From JAHDFB01 sp965658745 (GTDB taxonomy: Bacteria > Bacteroidota > Bacteroidia > Chitinophagales > Saprospiraceae), in NCBI GenBank assembly GCA_965658745.1, contig CBFHTK010000004.1, forward strand, positions 170,786-234,785: 64,000 nucleotides of DNA. The letters run 5' to 3'. Below the pieces are notes generated by a model. The model did no database searches. It worked only from the letters and a program-made list of their open reading frames with translations, and had not been told where the DNA came from. Within the stretch, counting starts at the first letter, position 1. The number at the start of each line of letters is the position of its first letter. Both the position numbers and the translations under genes were made by a program. Shown one piece after another: positions 35,770 to 43,963 of this stretch.

Positions 35770-37218
35770 TTATTTATCTGATAATAGCATTTTTTTAGTT
35801 TCGACAACACCAGTAGCATCAGAAACAGAAATGAAATAGATACCTTCCAATTGATTGCTTATGTTGATGTCAGTTTGCGCCAGTTTGCTTCTCCCAGTGG
35901 AAATTACATTACCAGAGGTATCCGCGACCACAAACTCAAAATCATCGAGGTCCGTTCTCAGTTGTTTTATGCGTATATCACCAGAAAAACTATTCGTCAA
36001 AATCTGGAAAATAGGTTTTGAATTATTAGGTGCAGTGCCTACAATTGAAGTTTGCACATTTTGGTTCATCCACTCAATTCCACCATTAGTAATCAGCTGA
36101 TTGTCAAAATCAAAGAATGTAGCGTGCTCTTGATGTGAACCTTGTCCCCAAAGCGTATAGCAAGGCGAAGAAACCCAAGCCGGTTCCCAATAGAGAACAC
36201 CAGCACCTCCCGCCTTTCTAACTTCATCGGTCATTTCGATAAGCCAATCTCTCTGATTCTCAGGACTTGCAGGGCTGTATTCAGGATGTGTATCTGAAAT
36301 AATATTACTTGCGTTGTCATTCCACTCGGTGGTCCAAATATATCCGGTCTCTACAATCATGGTGGATTTGTCAGGATACAATTGCTTCAATGTTTTGATA
36401 ATATCTCCTGTTTCGCTGATGCTCGTCGGTTTGTGCCAAGCCCAGTAATAGGAGATTCCAATAATGTCAAAGTCAGTAACACCATTTGTTATGAATCCAT
36501 CCATTAACCATTCAGCATTTGCAGGTCCCGCCATATGAAGAACGATCTTGATATCGTCGCCAACTTGATTTTCGACATCCTTTACGGCGTCGATTGCACG
36601 ATTAAAAAGAGTGGCATTTCTATCCCAGTTTAACACCCAGGTAGAGTTTTGAGATGGTGAAAGTAGAATTCCTTTGTTGGTTTCGTTGCCTATTTGAATC
36701 ATCTCTGGAAGTAAATCATTGGATGATAAATCTGATAAAGTATTGTAGATATAATTGTAAAGTGAATCCTGAAGTGTCTCTAGATCATTGACTACGGGTA
36801 ACCAAGCTTCGGGAACCAATTGACTTGATGGATCAGCCCATGTATCAGAAAGATGGAAATCAAGTAAAACTTGCATACCGGCCTCATGTGCTCTTTGAAT
36901 TGACTTCTTAGCATCTGAGAGCGTACTATATAGATTACCGTCGTTGATGTCTGCATACCATGAAGGATTATGCCATAGTCTTATACGTGCAACCTGGCAG
37001 CCATTATTGCTAAATATCTCATAGACATCTTTCTCAGCTCCATTTTCGTAGTAGCTAACTCCGCAGTCCTCCATTTCATTGACATAAGATAAATCTGCAC
37101 CGACGACGAAAGACTGTGCATTTAGGTTTGCGAATACTGCAACGCTTACCGCAAATAATATCAATTTCAACAGAACTGCTTGTCGTTGAAAGGTGCTATT
37201 CCACTTTAGTTCGATCAT
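35770..37218 (-). CDS. GH53 endo-beta-1,4-galactanase with C-terminal sorting domain
   Basis: 482-aa secreted arabinogalactan endo-beta-1,4-galactosidase (glycoside hydrolase family 53). A signal peptide (FAVSVAVFANLNAQ) precedes the TIM barrel: FVVGADLSYVNEMED, CQVARIRLWHNP, VLLDFHLSDTWADP. The acid/base is Glu179 in IQIGNETNKGIL and the nucleophile Glu290 in MIVETGYIW; GGAGVLYWEPAWV is also typical. The last 80 residues form a T9SS-type C-terminal domain (GDIRIKQLRT, LEGIYFISVSD, KKMLL). It degrades pectic galactan side chains outside the cell. No SusC/SusD pair is near, so this is not a classic polysaccharide locus. Confidence 0.92.
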   Translation of the reverse strand: MIELKWNSTFQRQAVLLKLILFAVSVAVFANLNAQSFVVGADLSYVNEMEDCGVSYYENGAEKDVYEIFSNNGCQVARIRLWHNPSWYADINDGNLYSTLSDAKKSIQRAHEAGMQVLLDFHLSDTWADPSSQLVPEAWLPVVNDLETLQDSLYNYIYNTLSDLSSNDLLPEMIQIGNETNKGILLSPSQNSTWVLNWDRNATLFNRAIDAVKDVENQVGDDIKIVLHMAGPANAEWLMDGFITNGVTDFDIIGISYYWAWHKPTSISETGDIIKTLKQLYPDKSTMIVETGYIWTTEWNDNASNIISDTHPEYSPASPENQRDWLIEMTDEVRKAGGAGVLYWEPAWVSSPCYTLWGQGSHQEHATFFDFDNQLITNGGIEWMNQNVQTSIVGTAPNNSKPIFQILTNSFSGDIRIKQLRTDLDDFEFVVADTSGNVISTGRSKLAQTDINISNQLEGIYFISVSDATGVVETKKMLLSDK

Positions 37219-37307
37219 AATTGGTGTTTGTTCTACAAAATCAGATTGTTCGTAAAATATTGTAGGATACTGCTTGCATTTTGCGAAGTAAGCAGTTAAA
37301 GATCTAC

Positions 37308-39917
37308 TTACTTCTTGAATCCAATCGTTGATTTTTGTAAACCCTGATTTGCCTCGAGTTCTTTGATAAGCGTCTGAATATCTTCAACTGAAATACTTGA
37401 ATTTTGTTTAGTGCTTGCAAGCTTAGAACTTCTTAGGTTTTGAAACTTGATAACATCTAGTACTATGTTTCTAACTGCTCGCGCATTTCCAAAAAACTTA
37501 TCTCTTTTCATGTACATATCTTCCATCACAGCTTTCAACTGTGTTTTTGCTGCACTCGTAAGCTTGTAAGACTGTTCTCGAATCATTTTTTCCGCAATGG
37601 CCATCAGTTCCTCTGCATTGTAATCGTGAAATTGCAGACGTTTATCAAATCGACTATTTAATCCCGGATTGGCTTTTAAAAATTTATCCATGTTCTCTGG
37701 ATACCCAGCCGCGAAAATAAAGAACTGTCCACGTTGATCTTCCATCTTTTTGAGGATGGTCTGAATAGCCTCATTGCCATAATCACCCTGCAGTCCATTG
37801 AAATTGCTCAGTGCATATGCTTCATCAATAAACAAAACACCACCCATTGCTTCTTCAAGACGCTCTGTAGTTTTAATTGCAGTCTGTCCAACAAATCCCG
37901 CAACAAGTCCTTGACGGTCAGTTTCGACCATATGTCCTCGTTCCAATATTCCGAGTGCTTTATAAATCTTAGTCAAGATACGAGCCACCGTGGTTTTACC
38001 AGTACCTGGATTCCCTACAAATACAGTATGTAGGAAGTAGTTATTTAATACGTTTTTACCATTCCTTTTGTGAAAACTAACAATCGACACAAGTTCGTGA
38101 ATTTCTTTTTTGACGTTTTCAATACCAATGAGAGAATCAAGTTCAGCCAAACCTAATTTGAGCAAAGTATTGTCAATTGGTATACTTGGTAATTTATTGA
38201 CTTTTTTGATCTTGATTTTTTCAACGTCAACAAGTTTTATTTCACCAAGAGCTTCACGTTTTAACTCATTCGGATTTTCAGTGCTCATTATACGTAGACC
38301 CATGTTGACTTTAGATTTGTCTATTAAGTCATGGATGAATCTGGCATTTCCAAAGCTTTTGTCTCTATTTCGATAAGCGTCGACGATAAGATAATCTATA
38401 TAGTCAAGTGCAGGCTGAGTCAGTTCGACTTCCTTCAGTTCAGCAGCAAATCGAGCAATTTCCGATAGTTCTTGTGGGAGATAATCAGAGAACTCAAAGA
38501 AGTGCTTAAAACGTGATTTTAAACCTGGATTTGAGTCAATAAAGTGCGTTATTTCCTTTGGGTATCCAGCCACAATAACTGCAATGTCCCCAGGCCCGTT
38601 AGACATCTCCTTGACAAGAATTTCTATTACTTCACGTCCAAAATCTTTCGAATCGTCATTAGATCTTGCAAGTGAGTAAGCTTCATCGATAAACAATACT
38701 CCACCTCGCGCTTTTTCTATTTGTTCTTTCACTTTTGGGGCGGTCTGTCCTATGTATTCGCCTACTAGATCGGCACGATCAACTTCAGTAATATGACCTT
38801 TGGACAGGAGTCCCATTTTTTTATAAAGTATTCCAAGAAGTCTCGCCACTGTTGTCTTTCCAGTCCCTGGATTTCCTGAAAAAACCGAATGAACATTTAT
38901 TGAATCCTCTTCCTTATATCCTTTTTCTTTTCGAAGATTTAAGAATTGAATATACTTTGCATGATTGCGTACTTGTGTTTTGATATGCTCGAGACCGATC
39001 AAACTATCAAGTTTTTCCATGATTTCTTCAAAGGACTCTTGGACATATCCTTCAGGAGAAATGACAACCGACGGTAAAGTTGCTGGGAGAACGGCATTTG
39101 GAACTCCTTCCTCCTCCTCTTCACCTAATTCGAATGGTACTGTTGCTAGCAGTTTATCCATGTACATTACATCGATGTAGTATTTTCCTGCTTTCCAAGA
39201 ACCCTTTACGTTGGATCCCCATCCGGCAGACATCACAATACTCTCTTCTCCTTTTTTGATCTTGCGTAATCGATTGACTTGTCCCTTAAGTTCTCGATTT
39301 TCATTGTAAAATTTGGCGAAGATCTCGGTTTGCCATTCGTGTTTTTCGTAAAGATTATTGAATGCTAATTCGAGATAGATATATCGAGCTTCCTCGGCTT
39401 GAAAACTTTTAAGATATATACGATCATCTTCATTTACGTCATCGTACTGACCTTCATATAGCTGAAGGGATTTCAACTCCAGTAGATTTTCATTAGGAGC
39501 CTGAGTACTGTCAATTACGTAGAAGTACTTTGTGCCAACGATCTCGCCATTGATCACTGCCTCCCAATAATAGACTCCTCTTTTCCAGAAGACTCCAGGC
39601 TTTTTGTTGCCCCATCCTTCTCGGAAGTAGACGATATGATCAAATTTGCTGACTTTCCGTTTGAAGTTCAGCTTGCACAAGACTTTTTCGGACTTCTTAA
39701 GCTCATAGCATCGAAGTTCAACGTCTACCTGCCAAACTTTTTCATCGTAATATTTATTGAAAAAAGATAGTTCTGCGTAAATGTATCCAGTGTCTTTTGC
39801 GTCAAAAACCTGTCGATATTTTTTATTGTTTCCAGCCAACCATTCGGTTGAAGCATAGACTTTTAGTTCTTTGAATTTAAAGGGTCTGTATTCCTCTTCT
39901 TGTTCGATATGTGCCAT
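37308..39917 (-). CDS. Tandem CbbX/SpoVK-type AAA+ ATPase with duplicated N-terminal domain
   Basis: 869-aa cytosolic protein. It has two complete AAA+ modules of the CbbX/SpoVK type: Walker A GNPGTGKTT at residues 348-356 and 635-643, Walker B LFIDEA at 408-413 and 695-700, and sensor/arginine-finger blocks NPGLKSRF and NPGLNSRF. Before them are two copies of an unrecognised beta-rich domain (about 17-136 and 147-265); aligned blocks are YIYAELSFFNKYYDEKVWQ with YIYLELAFNNLYEKHEWQ, and FREGWGNKK with SAGWGSNVK, followed by an acidic linker. No signal peptide. CbbX-type ATPases remodel protein complexes; the N-terminal repeats likely bind the client. No neighbour hints at the client. Confidence 0.88.
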   Translation of the reverse strand: MAHIEQEEEYRPFKFKELKVYASTEWLAGNNKKYRQVFDAKDTGYIYAELSFFNKYYDEKVWQVDVELRCYELKKSEKVLCKLNFKRKVSKFDHIVYFREGWGNKKPGVFWKRGVYYWEAVINGEIVGTKYFYVIDSTQAPNENLLELKSLQLYEGQYDDVNEDDRIYLKSFQAEEARYIYLELAFNNLYEKHEWQTEIFAKFYNENRELKGQVNRLRKIKKGEESIVMSAGWGSNVKGSWKAGKYYIDVMYMDKLLATVPFELGEEEEEGVPNAVLPATLPSVVISPEGYVQESFEEIMEKLDSLIGLEHIKTQVRNHAKYIQFLNLRKEKGYKEEDSINVHSVFSGNPGTGKTTVARLLGILYKKMGLLSKGHITEVDRADLVGEYIGQTAPKVKEQIEKARGGVLFIDEAYSLARSNDDSKDFGREVIEILVKEMSNGPGDIAVIVAGYPKEITHFIDSNPGLKSRFKHFFEFSDYLPQELSEIARFAAELKEVELTQPALDYIDYLIVDAYRNRDKSFGNARFIHDLIDKSKVNMGLRIMSTENPNELKREALGEIKLVDVEKIKIKKVNKLPSIPIDNTLLKLGLAELDSLIGIENVKKEIHELVSIVSFHKRNGKNVLNNYFLHTVFVGNPGTGKTTVARILTKIYKALGILERGHMVETDRQGLVAGFVGQTAIKTTERLEEAMGGVLFIDEAYALSNFNGLQGDYGNEAIQTILKKMEDQRGQFFIFAAGYPENMDKFLKANPGLNSRFDKRLQFHDYNAEELMAIAEKMIREQSYKLTSAAKTQLKAVMEDMYMKRDKFFGNARAVRNIVLDVIKFQNLRSSKLASTKQNSSISVEDIQTLIKELEANQGLQKSTIGFKK

Positions 39918-40109
39918 AGCTTATTTTTAAAGCATTTGATGCTTTCCTGCCTCTCACTAAATTGGAAGTGATTTTCCAACTTAATTACGCTTTTTGCAAT
40001 TATAATGGATAGGATTCAATTGCTAGTATGAAGATAGAAGTTTTTTTTGAAAAAAGGCCTTGAGATACTATTTATTTAGCACATCCGAAACTAATAATGC
40101 CCGCAATTG
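39918..40109. promoter_or_regulatory. Region upstream of the AAA+ gene with small inverted repeats
   Basis: Reading toward the AAA+ gene, TTGGAA-(6)-TTCCAA and AAAGCAT-(3)-ATGCTTT are short perfect inverted repeats within 65 bases of its start. They could be an operator or a leader hairpin. I see no exact TAnnTTTG box for the AAA+ gene. Confidence 0.3.
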
Positions 40110-40140
40110 TTTGAAGTGGTTGTAAGTTAGATTATTTTTG
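40110..40140 (+). promoter_or_regulatory. Bacteroidota sigma-A promoter of the fdx-iscX-kdsC-ubiA operon
   Basis: TTTG (40110-40113), a 19-base spacer, then TATTTTTG (40133-40140) is an exact match to the Bacteroidota housekeeping consensus TTTG-N19-TAnnTTTG. It is 54 bases upstream of the ferredoxin ATG. This is the best promoter match I found in the window. Confidence 0.7.
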
Positions 40141-40194
40141 GGCTTGACCCAGATAGTCAACAATTAGCAAACTAAATACGATACGACTAATACT

Positions 40195-40536
40195 ATGGCA
40201 AAAGTCATTTTCAATTTTGAAGATTCCGAGCTGAAAAAGAAAGTAGTAGATTCGGCAGAGGAGGGATATAGTATCTTAGAGATAGCAGAGGATAATGGTG
40301 TACATTTAAATCATAACTGTGGTGGCGTTTGCGCGTGCAGTACCTGTCATATTTATGTGGATTCTGGAGAGGATTTTCTAGAAGAAATCTCCGATAAGGA
40401 AGAGGATTTTATTGATCGCGCAATCAATCCGAGACTTGAGTCTAGACTTGGTTGTCAATCAGTAATTTTAGAGGATGATGCTGTAATCGAAGTTACCATT
40501 CCAGATCAGAAACAAATTATAGGCCACGAACACTAA
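40195..40536 (+). CDS. fdx: 2Fe-2S ferredoxin, adrenodoxin/Isc type
   Basis: 113-aa electron carrier of the adrenodoxin/Fdx type. The cluster ligands are Cys42-x5-Cys48-x2-Cys51 (NCGGVCACSTCHIY) and a final Cys in SRLGCQS; an extra Cys at 46 lies inside the first loop. In Isc systems Fdx gives electrons for cluster assembly. The downstream partner iscX, 11 bases on, supports that role. Acidic surface stretches (EDFLEEISDKEEDF) match the partner-binding helix of the family. Confidence 0.9.
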   Translation: MAKVIFNFEDSELKKKVVDSAEEGYSILEIAEDNGVHLNHNCGGVCACSTCHIYVDSGEDFLEEISDKEEDFIDRAINPRLESRLGCQSVILEDDAVIEVTIPDQKQIIGHEH

Positions 40537-40547
40537 TTAACAAGAAG

Positions 40548-40793
40548 ATGAGTTTTAAAGATTTCGATGATTTACCGATAGGTTGGAGTGATCATGAAGA
40601 TATAGCAATCAAATTATATGACCGATTTGGCGATGAATTTACTGAAGGTAAAATATACAGAATACGTTTTACTGACTTACTTGACTGGATACTAGAGATT
40701 GATACATTTGAGGGTACTCGAGAAGAAAGTAATGAAGGCCACCTTGAACAAATTCAAGCTAAGTGGGTATATGAATGGCGCGATAATCAATAG
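40548..40793 (+). CDS. iscX: Fe-S assembly protein IscX
   Basis: 81-aa acidic protein of the IscX/YfhJ family, an adaptor that binds the cysteine desulfurase and iron and tunes Fe-S assembly. The core WSDHEDIAIKLYDRFGDEF, RFTDLLDWILEIDTFEG and SNEGHLEQIQAKWVYEW matches E. coli IscX in order; the N-terminus is about 12 residues longer. It is placed between fdx and kdsC with gaps of 11 and 2 bases. The rest of an Isc system is not here; the only desulfurase in the window is 22 kb away. Confidence 0.9.
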   Translation: MSFKDFDDLPIGWSDHEDIAIKLYDRFGDEFTEGKIYRIRFTDLLDWILEIDTFEGTREESNEGHLEQIQAKWVYEWRDNQ

Positions 40794-40795
40794 CC

Positions 40796-41293
40796 ATGAA
40801 GCCAATTCTTTCTGAATTCTCCAAAATAGATACTTTTATTTTCGATGTAGATGGCGTCTTCACTGACAGCTCATTGCTAGTAACCGAAAAAGGCGAGCTG
40901 CTTCGCACGATGAATGCTCGTGACGGATTTGCGCTCAGACATGCAATAGATCAAGGTTACAAGATTGTCATCATTACGGGAGGGACTTCCGAGGGTGTTC
41001 GCTTAAGGCTTAGCAAGTTAGGTGTCGAACACATTCATATAGGTGTCCAAAATAAAGCAAAAGTCCTTGATGAATTAATCGAAACCAAAGTAGTTAATCC
41101 TTCTACATCTATCTATATGGGTGACGATATCCCAGATCTTGAGGTCATGCAAGCAGTTTTTCTTCCAGTTTGTCCTTCAGATGCAGCTTCTGAAATTATT
41201 GCGGTTTCAAGGTACGTCTCACCTTTGAATGGTGGTAAAGGCTGCGTTAGAGAAGTAGTTGAAACAACACTTCGAGTTCAAGATAAGTGGTAA
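40796..41293 (+). CDS. kdsC: 3-deoxy-manno-octulosonate-8-phosphatase-like HAD enzyme
   Basis: 165-aa HAD-superfamily phosphatase without a cap domain, of the KdsC type, which makes free KDO for LPS inner core. The nucleophile loop is FIFDVDGVFTD (Asp17, Asp19); motif II is IITGG; the KdsC-type Lys lies in VQNKAKVL; motif III is MGDDIPDLEVM; GGKGCVREVVE closes the active site. It begins 2 bases after iscX and ends 4 bases before the ubiA-like gene. KdsC and YrbI-like sugar phosphatases of the same clan are hard to separate, but length and motifs favour KdsC. Confidence 0.9.
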   Translation: MKPILSEFSKIDTFIFDVDGVFTDSSLLVTEKGELLRTMNARDGFALRHAIDQGYKIVIITGGTSEGVRLRLSKLGVEHIHIGVQNKAKVLDELIETKVVNPSTSIYMGDDIPDLEVMQAVFLPVCPSDAASEIIAVSRYVSPLNGGKGCVREVVETTLRVQDKW

Positions 41294-41297
41294 CAGG

Positions 41298-42224
41298 ATG
41301 AACACGATTTGGTGGAAACGATTCAGGCCAATCAATCTATTGATTGTATCACTGACACAACTGTTTTTCATTTTTTTCGTACTGCTTCCACGTTTAGGTT
41401 CGACCGTTCTATCGTCAGGAGTTCAAATTGAATTATACCTCATTGTTCTTATTACATTATGCATAACTGCAGGAGGATATATCATCAACGATATCCAAGA
41501 TATTGAGATTGATCGCATTAACAAACCAGAGCGTGTTATCAGAAATCCCGGAACGTGGATTTGGATTTATCGATTTCTTTTTTTGTTTGGATCTTTCATT
41601 ACTTTGTACGTTTCTTACAAGCATGGAGCATGGTGGTATCTTGCTGTTTATTTTGTGGCGTGGTTCTCCTTGTATGCGTATTCAACAAGACTAAAATGTA
41701 TTCCATTAGCAGGGAATCTATTGGTTTCATTATTTAGTGCGGCTGTGGTTATTGCAGTTCTTGCACCATTTTTGAGCGAGATCTCAGTGATAGATGATTC
41801 TGTGCAAAAGCAGATATTACGTCCTTTTAGTTTCTATTTTTTGTTTGCGTTTCTGCTTAGTTTGATTCGTGAAATTGTGAAAGATATGGAGGATTATCAA
41901 GGTGATAAAAGTCGATCATGTAATACGCTTGCAGTTTCGCTAGGTGATGAAAAGGCCAAAGTCTTTGTATTGTTTTTCTCCGTTTTGTTTATCGCAATCT
42001 TGATTGCATGGATCACTTTCTATTGGTCTGAAATTCCTCTTGTTTTTTCACTTTACTTGGCAACGGTCGCTCTAGTTCCTATGCTAGTCGTGATTTACAC
42101 TGTTCCTTCCATTAAGGGAAGTTGGAGTTTTAAGAAACAAGAATATCATAAAGTTTCATCGTGGTTAAAGTACATTATGATAGGAGGAATCCTTGCGTTA
42201 TCTATGGAGTTTTACATTGTGTAG
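41298..42224 (+). CDS. UbiA-family prenyltransferase
   Basis: 308-aa polytopic inner-membrane prenyltransferase with about nine hydrophobic helices. The first diphosphate-Mg motif is NDIQDIEIDRINKPER; the second is DMEDYQGDKS, both on the cytosolic side. I chose the ATG at 41298, 4 bases after the kdsC stop, rather than a frame beginning inside kdsC. Bacteroidota members at this locus are usually annotated as geranylgeranylglycerol-phosphate geranylgeranyltransferase-like; the acceptor is not proven. The stop is followed by a GC-rich element. Confidence 0.87.
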   Translation: MNTIWWKRFRPINLLIVSLTQLFFIFFVLLPRLGSTVLSSGVQIELYLIVLITLCITAGGYIINDIQDIEIDRINKPERVIRNPGTWIWIYRFLFLFGSFITLYVSYKHGAWWYLAVYFVAWFSLYAYSTRLKCIPLAGNLLVSLFSAAVVIAVLAPFLSEISVIDDSVQKQILRPFSFYFLFAFLLSLIREIVKDMEDYQGDKSRSCNTLAVSLGDEKAKVFVLFFSVLFIAILIAWITFYWSEIPLVFSLYLATVALVPMLVVIYTVPSIKGSWSFKKQEYHKVSSWLKYIMIGGILALSMEFYIV

Positions 42225-42234
42225 AATTGTATTT

Positions 42235-42311
42235 TGGGCGTCCGGGCGCGCTATCCGCTCATATCCTTCCTCGTGCAACTCGTCGGAACCCGCTTCTATC
42301 GCTGACGCAGG
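42235..42311. repeat. Short GC-rich element, probable dispersed repeat
   Basis: About 77 bases with far higher G+C than their surroundings. The ends form an inverted repeat GCGTC (42238-42242) / GACGC (42304-42308), and an inner hairpin TTCC...GGAA with CG/CG below it is possible. From memory, similar short elements (beginning GGGCGT, containing CTATCCGCT, ending CTGACGCAGG) are scattered in many Bacteroidota genomes between genes. I see only one copy in this window. It is non-coding; open frames across it translate to Arg/Pro-rich nonsense. Confidence 0.55.
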
Positions 42312-42425
42312 AATACGAACATTTAATACCGTTTTTGTGTAATTTTACAATTCATTTACACCTTTTAACGAAAAAGTAAGCCTTTCACAATCAATATGAT
42401 ATAGTTTTGTTGAAAACAAACACGT

Positions 42426-43226
42426 ATGTTAAATAGCTTACTCCCTATAACATTGCTTTTAGGTGTTTTCCTTTTACTATTACCTAATCATGCTTATTCT
42501 CAAGAAGACCTTTTAGATGCAGCAAACAATACCTGTTTTGAAACAAGTTATCGTATTGATCGTGTATATCCAGCCTTTTGGAAAACTAGAAGCCAACTAC
42601 ATGATGTCGAGAAGATTGGAGATCTTAATCCACATTACAAGACCGAGTGGGTAAGTGAGTATTTAGAAGTTGAATTGTCAGCTATCACAAACGGTGAAGT
42701 ACAAAAAGCGCGCAGTAAGTCGGAGTTCTTTACCCCTGACCAACTTCTATTGATCAAGTCTTCAGATTTCAATTCAACTATTAAGATTAACATTAATTAT
42801 ATACCAAAGAACAATTTACTTGTTAATGATGAGCAACTTATAGAATTTGAAGTCAACATTCAGCCGAATCAGACTGCTCGATTCTCAGGAGGTGACTCAG
42901 CACTCGACAACTATTTAGTTGACGAGCTTTCAATGAAAGTACCATTATCTTCATTTAAGCAATATCAGCTCGCGGCTGTATCTTTCACTATTAATGAGCA
43001 AGGCAATGTAACTAACGCCAAAATATTTTCCTCTACAAATAACGAAAAACTTGATGCTTCACTGCTAAAATGTATAGAGAACATGCCCACTTGGATTCCA
43101 GCTGAGTTTCCAGATGGTCAAAAGGTCTCACAAGACTTCGTGCTTCGTGTAGGGGATATGACAAGCTGCGTGTCCAACACCCTAAATCTAGATCGCGAGC
43201 TACATCCACTACCAGAAATCGATTAA
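42426..43226 (+). CDS. Secreted protein with TonB C-terminal-like domain
   Basis: 266-aa exported protein with signal peptide (PITLLLGVFLLLLPNHAYSQ). The last 80 residues resemble a TonB C-terminal domain: LAAVSFTINEQGNVTNAKIF, then NEKLDASLLKCIENMPTWIPAEF, then VSQDFVLRVG. Typical TonB proteins have an N-terminal membrane anchor and Pro-rich linker; this one has a cleavable signal and a beta-rich middle, so it is more likely a periplasmic or outer-membrane-associated protein that borrows the fold. TAGTTTTG (42402-42409) could be its -7 box. It stands alone. Confidence 0.65.
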   Translation: MLNSLLPITLLLGVFLLLLPNHAYSQEDLLDAANNTCFETSYRIDRVYPAFWKTRSQLHDVEKIGDLNPHYKTEWVSEYLEVELSAITNGEVQKARSKSEFFTPDQLLLIKSSDFNSTIKININYIPKNNLLVNDEQLIEFEVNIQPNQTARFSGGDSALDNYLVDELSMKVPLSSFKQYQLAAVSFTINEQGNVTNAKIFSSTNNEKLDASLLKCIENMPTWIPAEFPDGQKVSQDFVLRVGDMTSCVSNTLNLDRELHPLPEID

Positions 43227-43351
43227 TACAAGCATTTTTCCTCACGCTTAAGGTAACCATTGCAGTACATTTTTTCAAGTCAGCTTTCTACAGTCGAAGC
43301 AAGATCAAGGGTTTTATCTCTTTGCAAGTTCTGAGCTAATCAAATCAACTA

Positions 43352-43807
43352 ATGGAGGCACAGGCTGAAGCGGAAAAACAACGTGAAATAGCAAAAGGTC
43401 AGGCAGATGCTATTCTTGCTAAGTATTTAGCGGAAGCGAAAGGACAGCAAGAATTGTTGACAAAACAAGCTGAAGGTTTTAAGGAGCTTTTTGATGCTGC
43501 CGGGCATGATCCGCAAAGTGCGATTGGTTACCTTATGATTGATAAGTTGACCGAAATGGCTAAAATCCAGACCGGAGCAATCAAAGACTTAGATATAGAT
43601 AAAGTTGTTGTCTACGATAATGGAAGCGGCCAAGGCGTGAGTAATTTTGTTCAAGGTCTCTATGGTATGATGCCTCAATTGAATGATTTCTTGAAGCAGA
43701 GCGGTATGAACCTTCCTGATTCATTGGTTAGACTTGATAATGAACAAGAGTCTACCTCCAAGAAGAATTTAGAATCAACAAGTTCTAAGGATTCAAAAGA
43801 ATCATAA
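43352..43807 (+). CDS. Flotillin C-terminal fragment without SPFH domain
   Basis: 151-aa protein matching only the end of bacterial flotillins: the Ala/Glu/Lys-rich coiled coil (AEAEKQREIAKGQADAILAK) and the C-terminal segment (YLMIDKLTEMAKIQTGAIKDLDIDKVVVYDNGSG, shown here as separate blocks YLMIDKLTEMAKIQTG and IDKVVVYDNG). The membrane hairpin and SPFH domain that precede these in normal proteins (about 450-500 aa) are absent; an in-frame TAA lies 12 bases before the ATG. The Ser/Lys-rich tail and a perfect terminator after it show that the 3' end is intact. It is either a 5'-truncated pseudogene or a soluble short derivative. Confidence 0.7.
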   Translation: MEAQAEAEKQREIAKGQADAILAKYLAEAKGQQELLTKQAEGFKELFDAAGHDPQSAIGYLMIDKLTEMAKIQTGAIKDLDIDKVVVYDNGSGQGVSNFVQGLYGMMPQLNDFLKQSGMNLPDSLVRLDNEQESTSKKNLESTSSKDSKES

Positions 43808-43827
43808 GAGATAGATTTATTGTTTTG

Positions 43828-43865
43828 AAAAAGCCCATATGATCGATTGAATGGGCTTTTTCTTA
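43828..43865 (+). terminator. Rho-independent terminator after the flotillin fragment
   Basis: AAAAAGCCCAT and ATGGGCTTTTT form a perfect 11-bp stem around a 12-base loop, with a T-run at the end. A-runs before the stem would let it also work on the other strand. Confidence 0.88.
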
Positions 43866-43963
43866 GTTTAGGGTGTAGGCTGTTCTTGCACAGATCACGT
43901 TAGAGACATGATGTGTATTAATTATTAATTATCTTTATATCCTACACAAAAAAGAAGGATGAA

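Noticed and set aside
34930..39917. Polysaccharide utilisation locus around GH53
   Set aside because: No SusC/SusD pair, other glycosidase or sensor is present; the neighbours are a beta-lactamase and an AAA+ protein.
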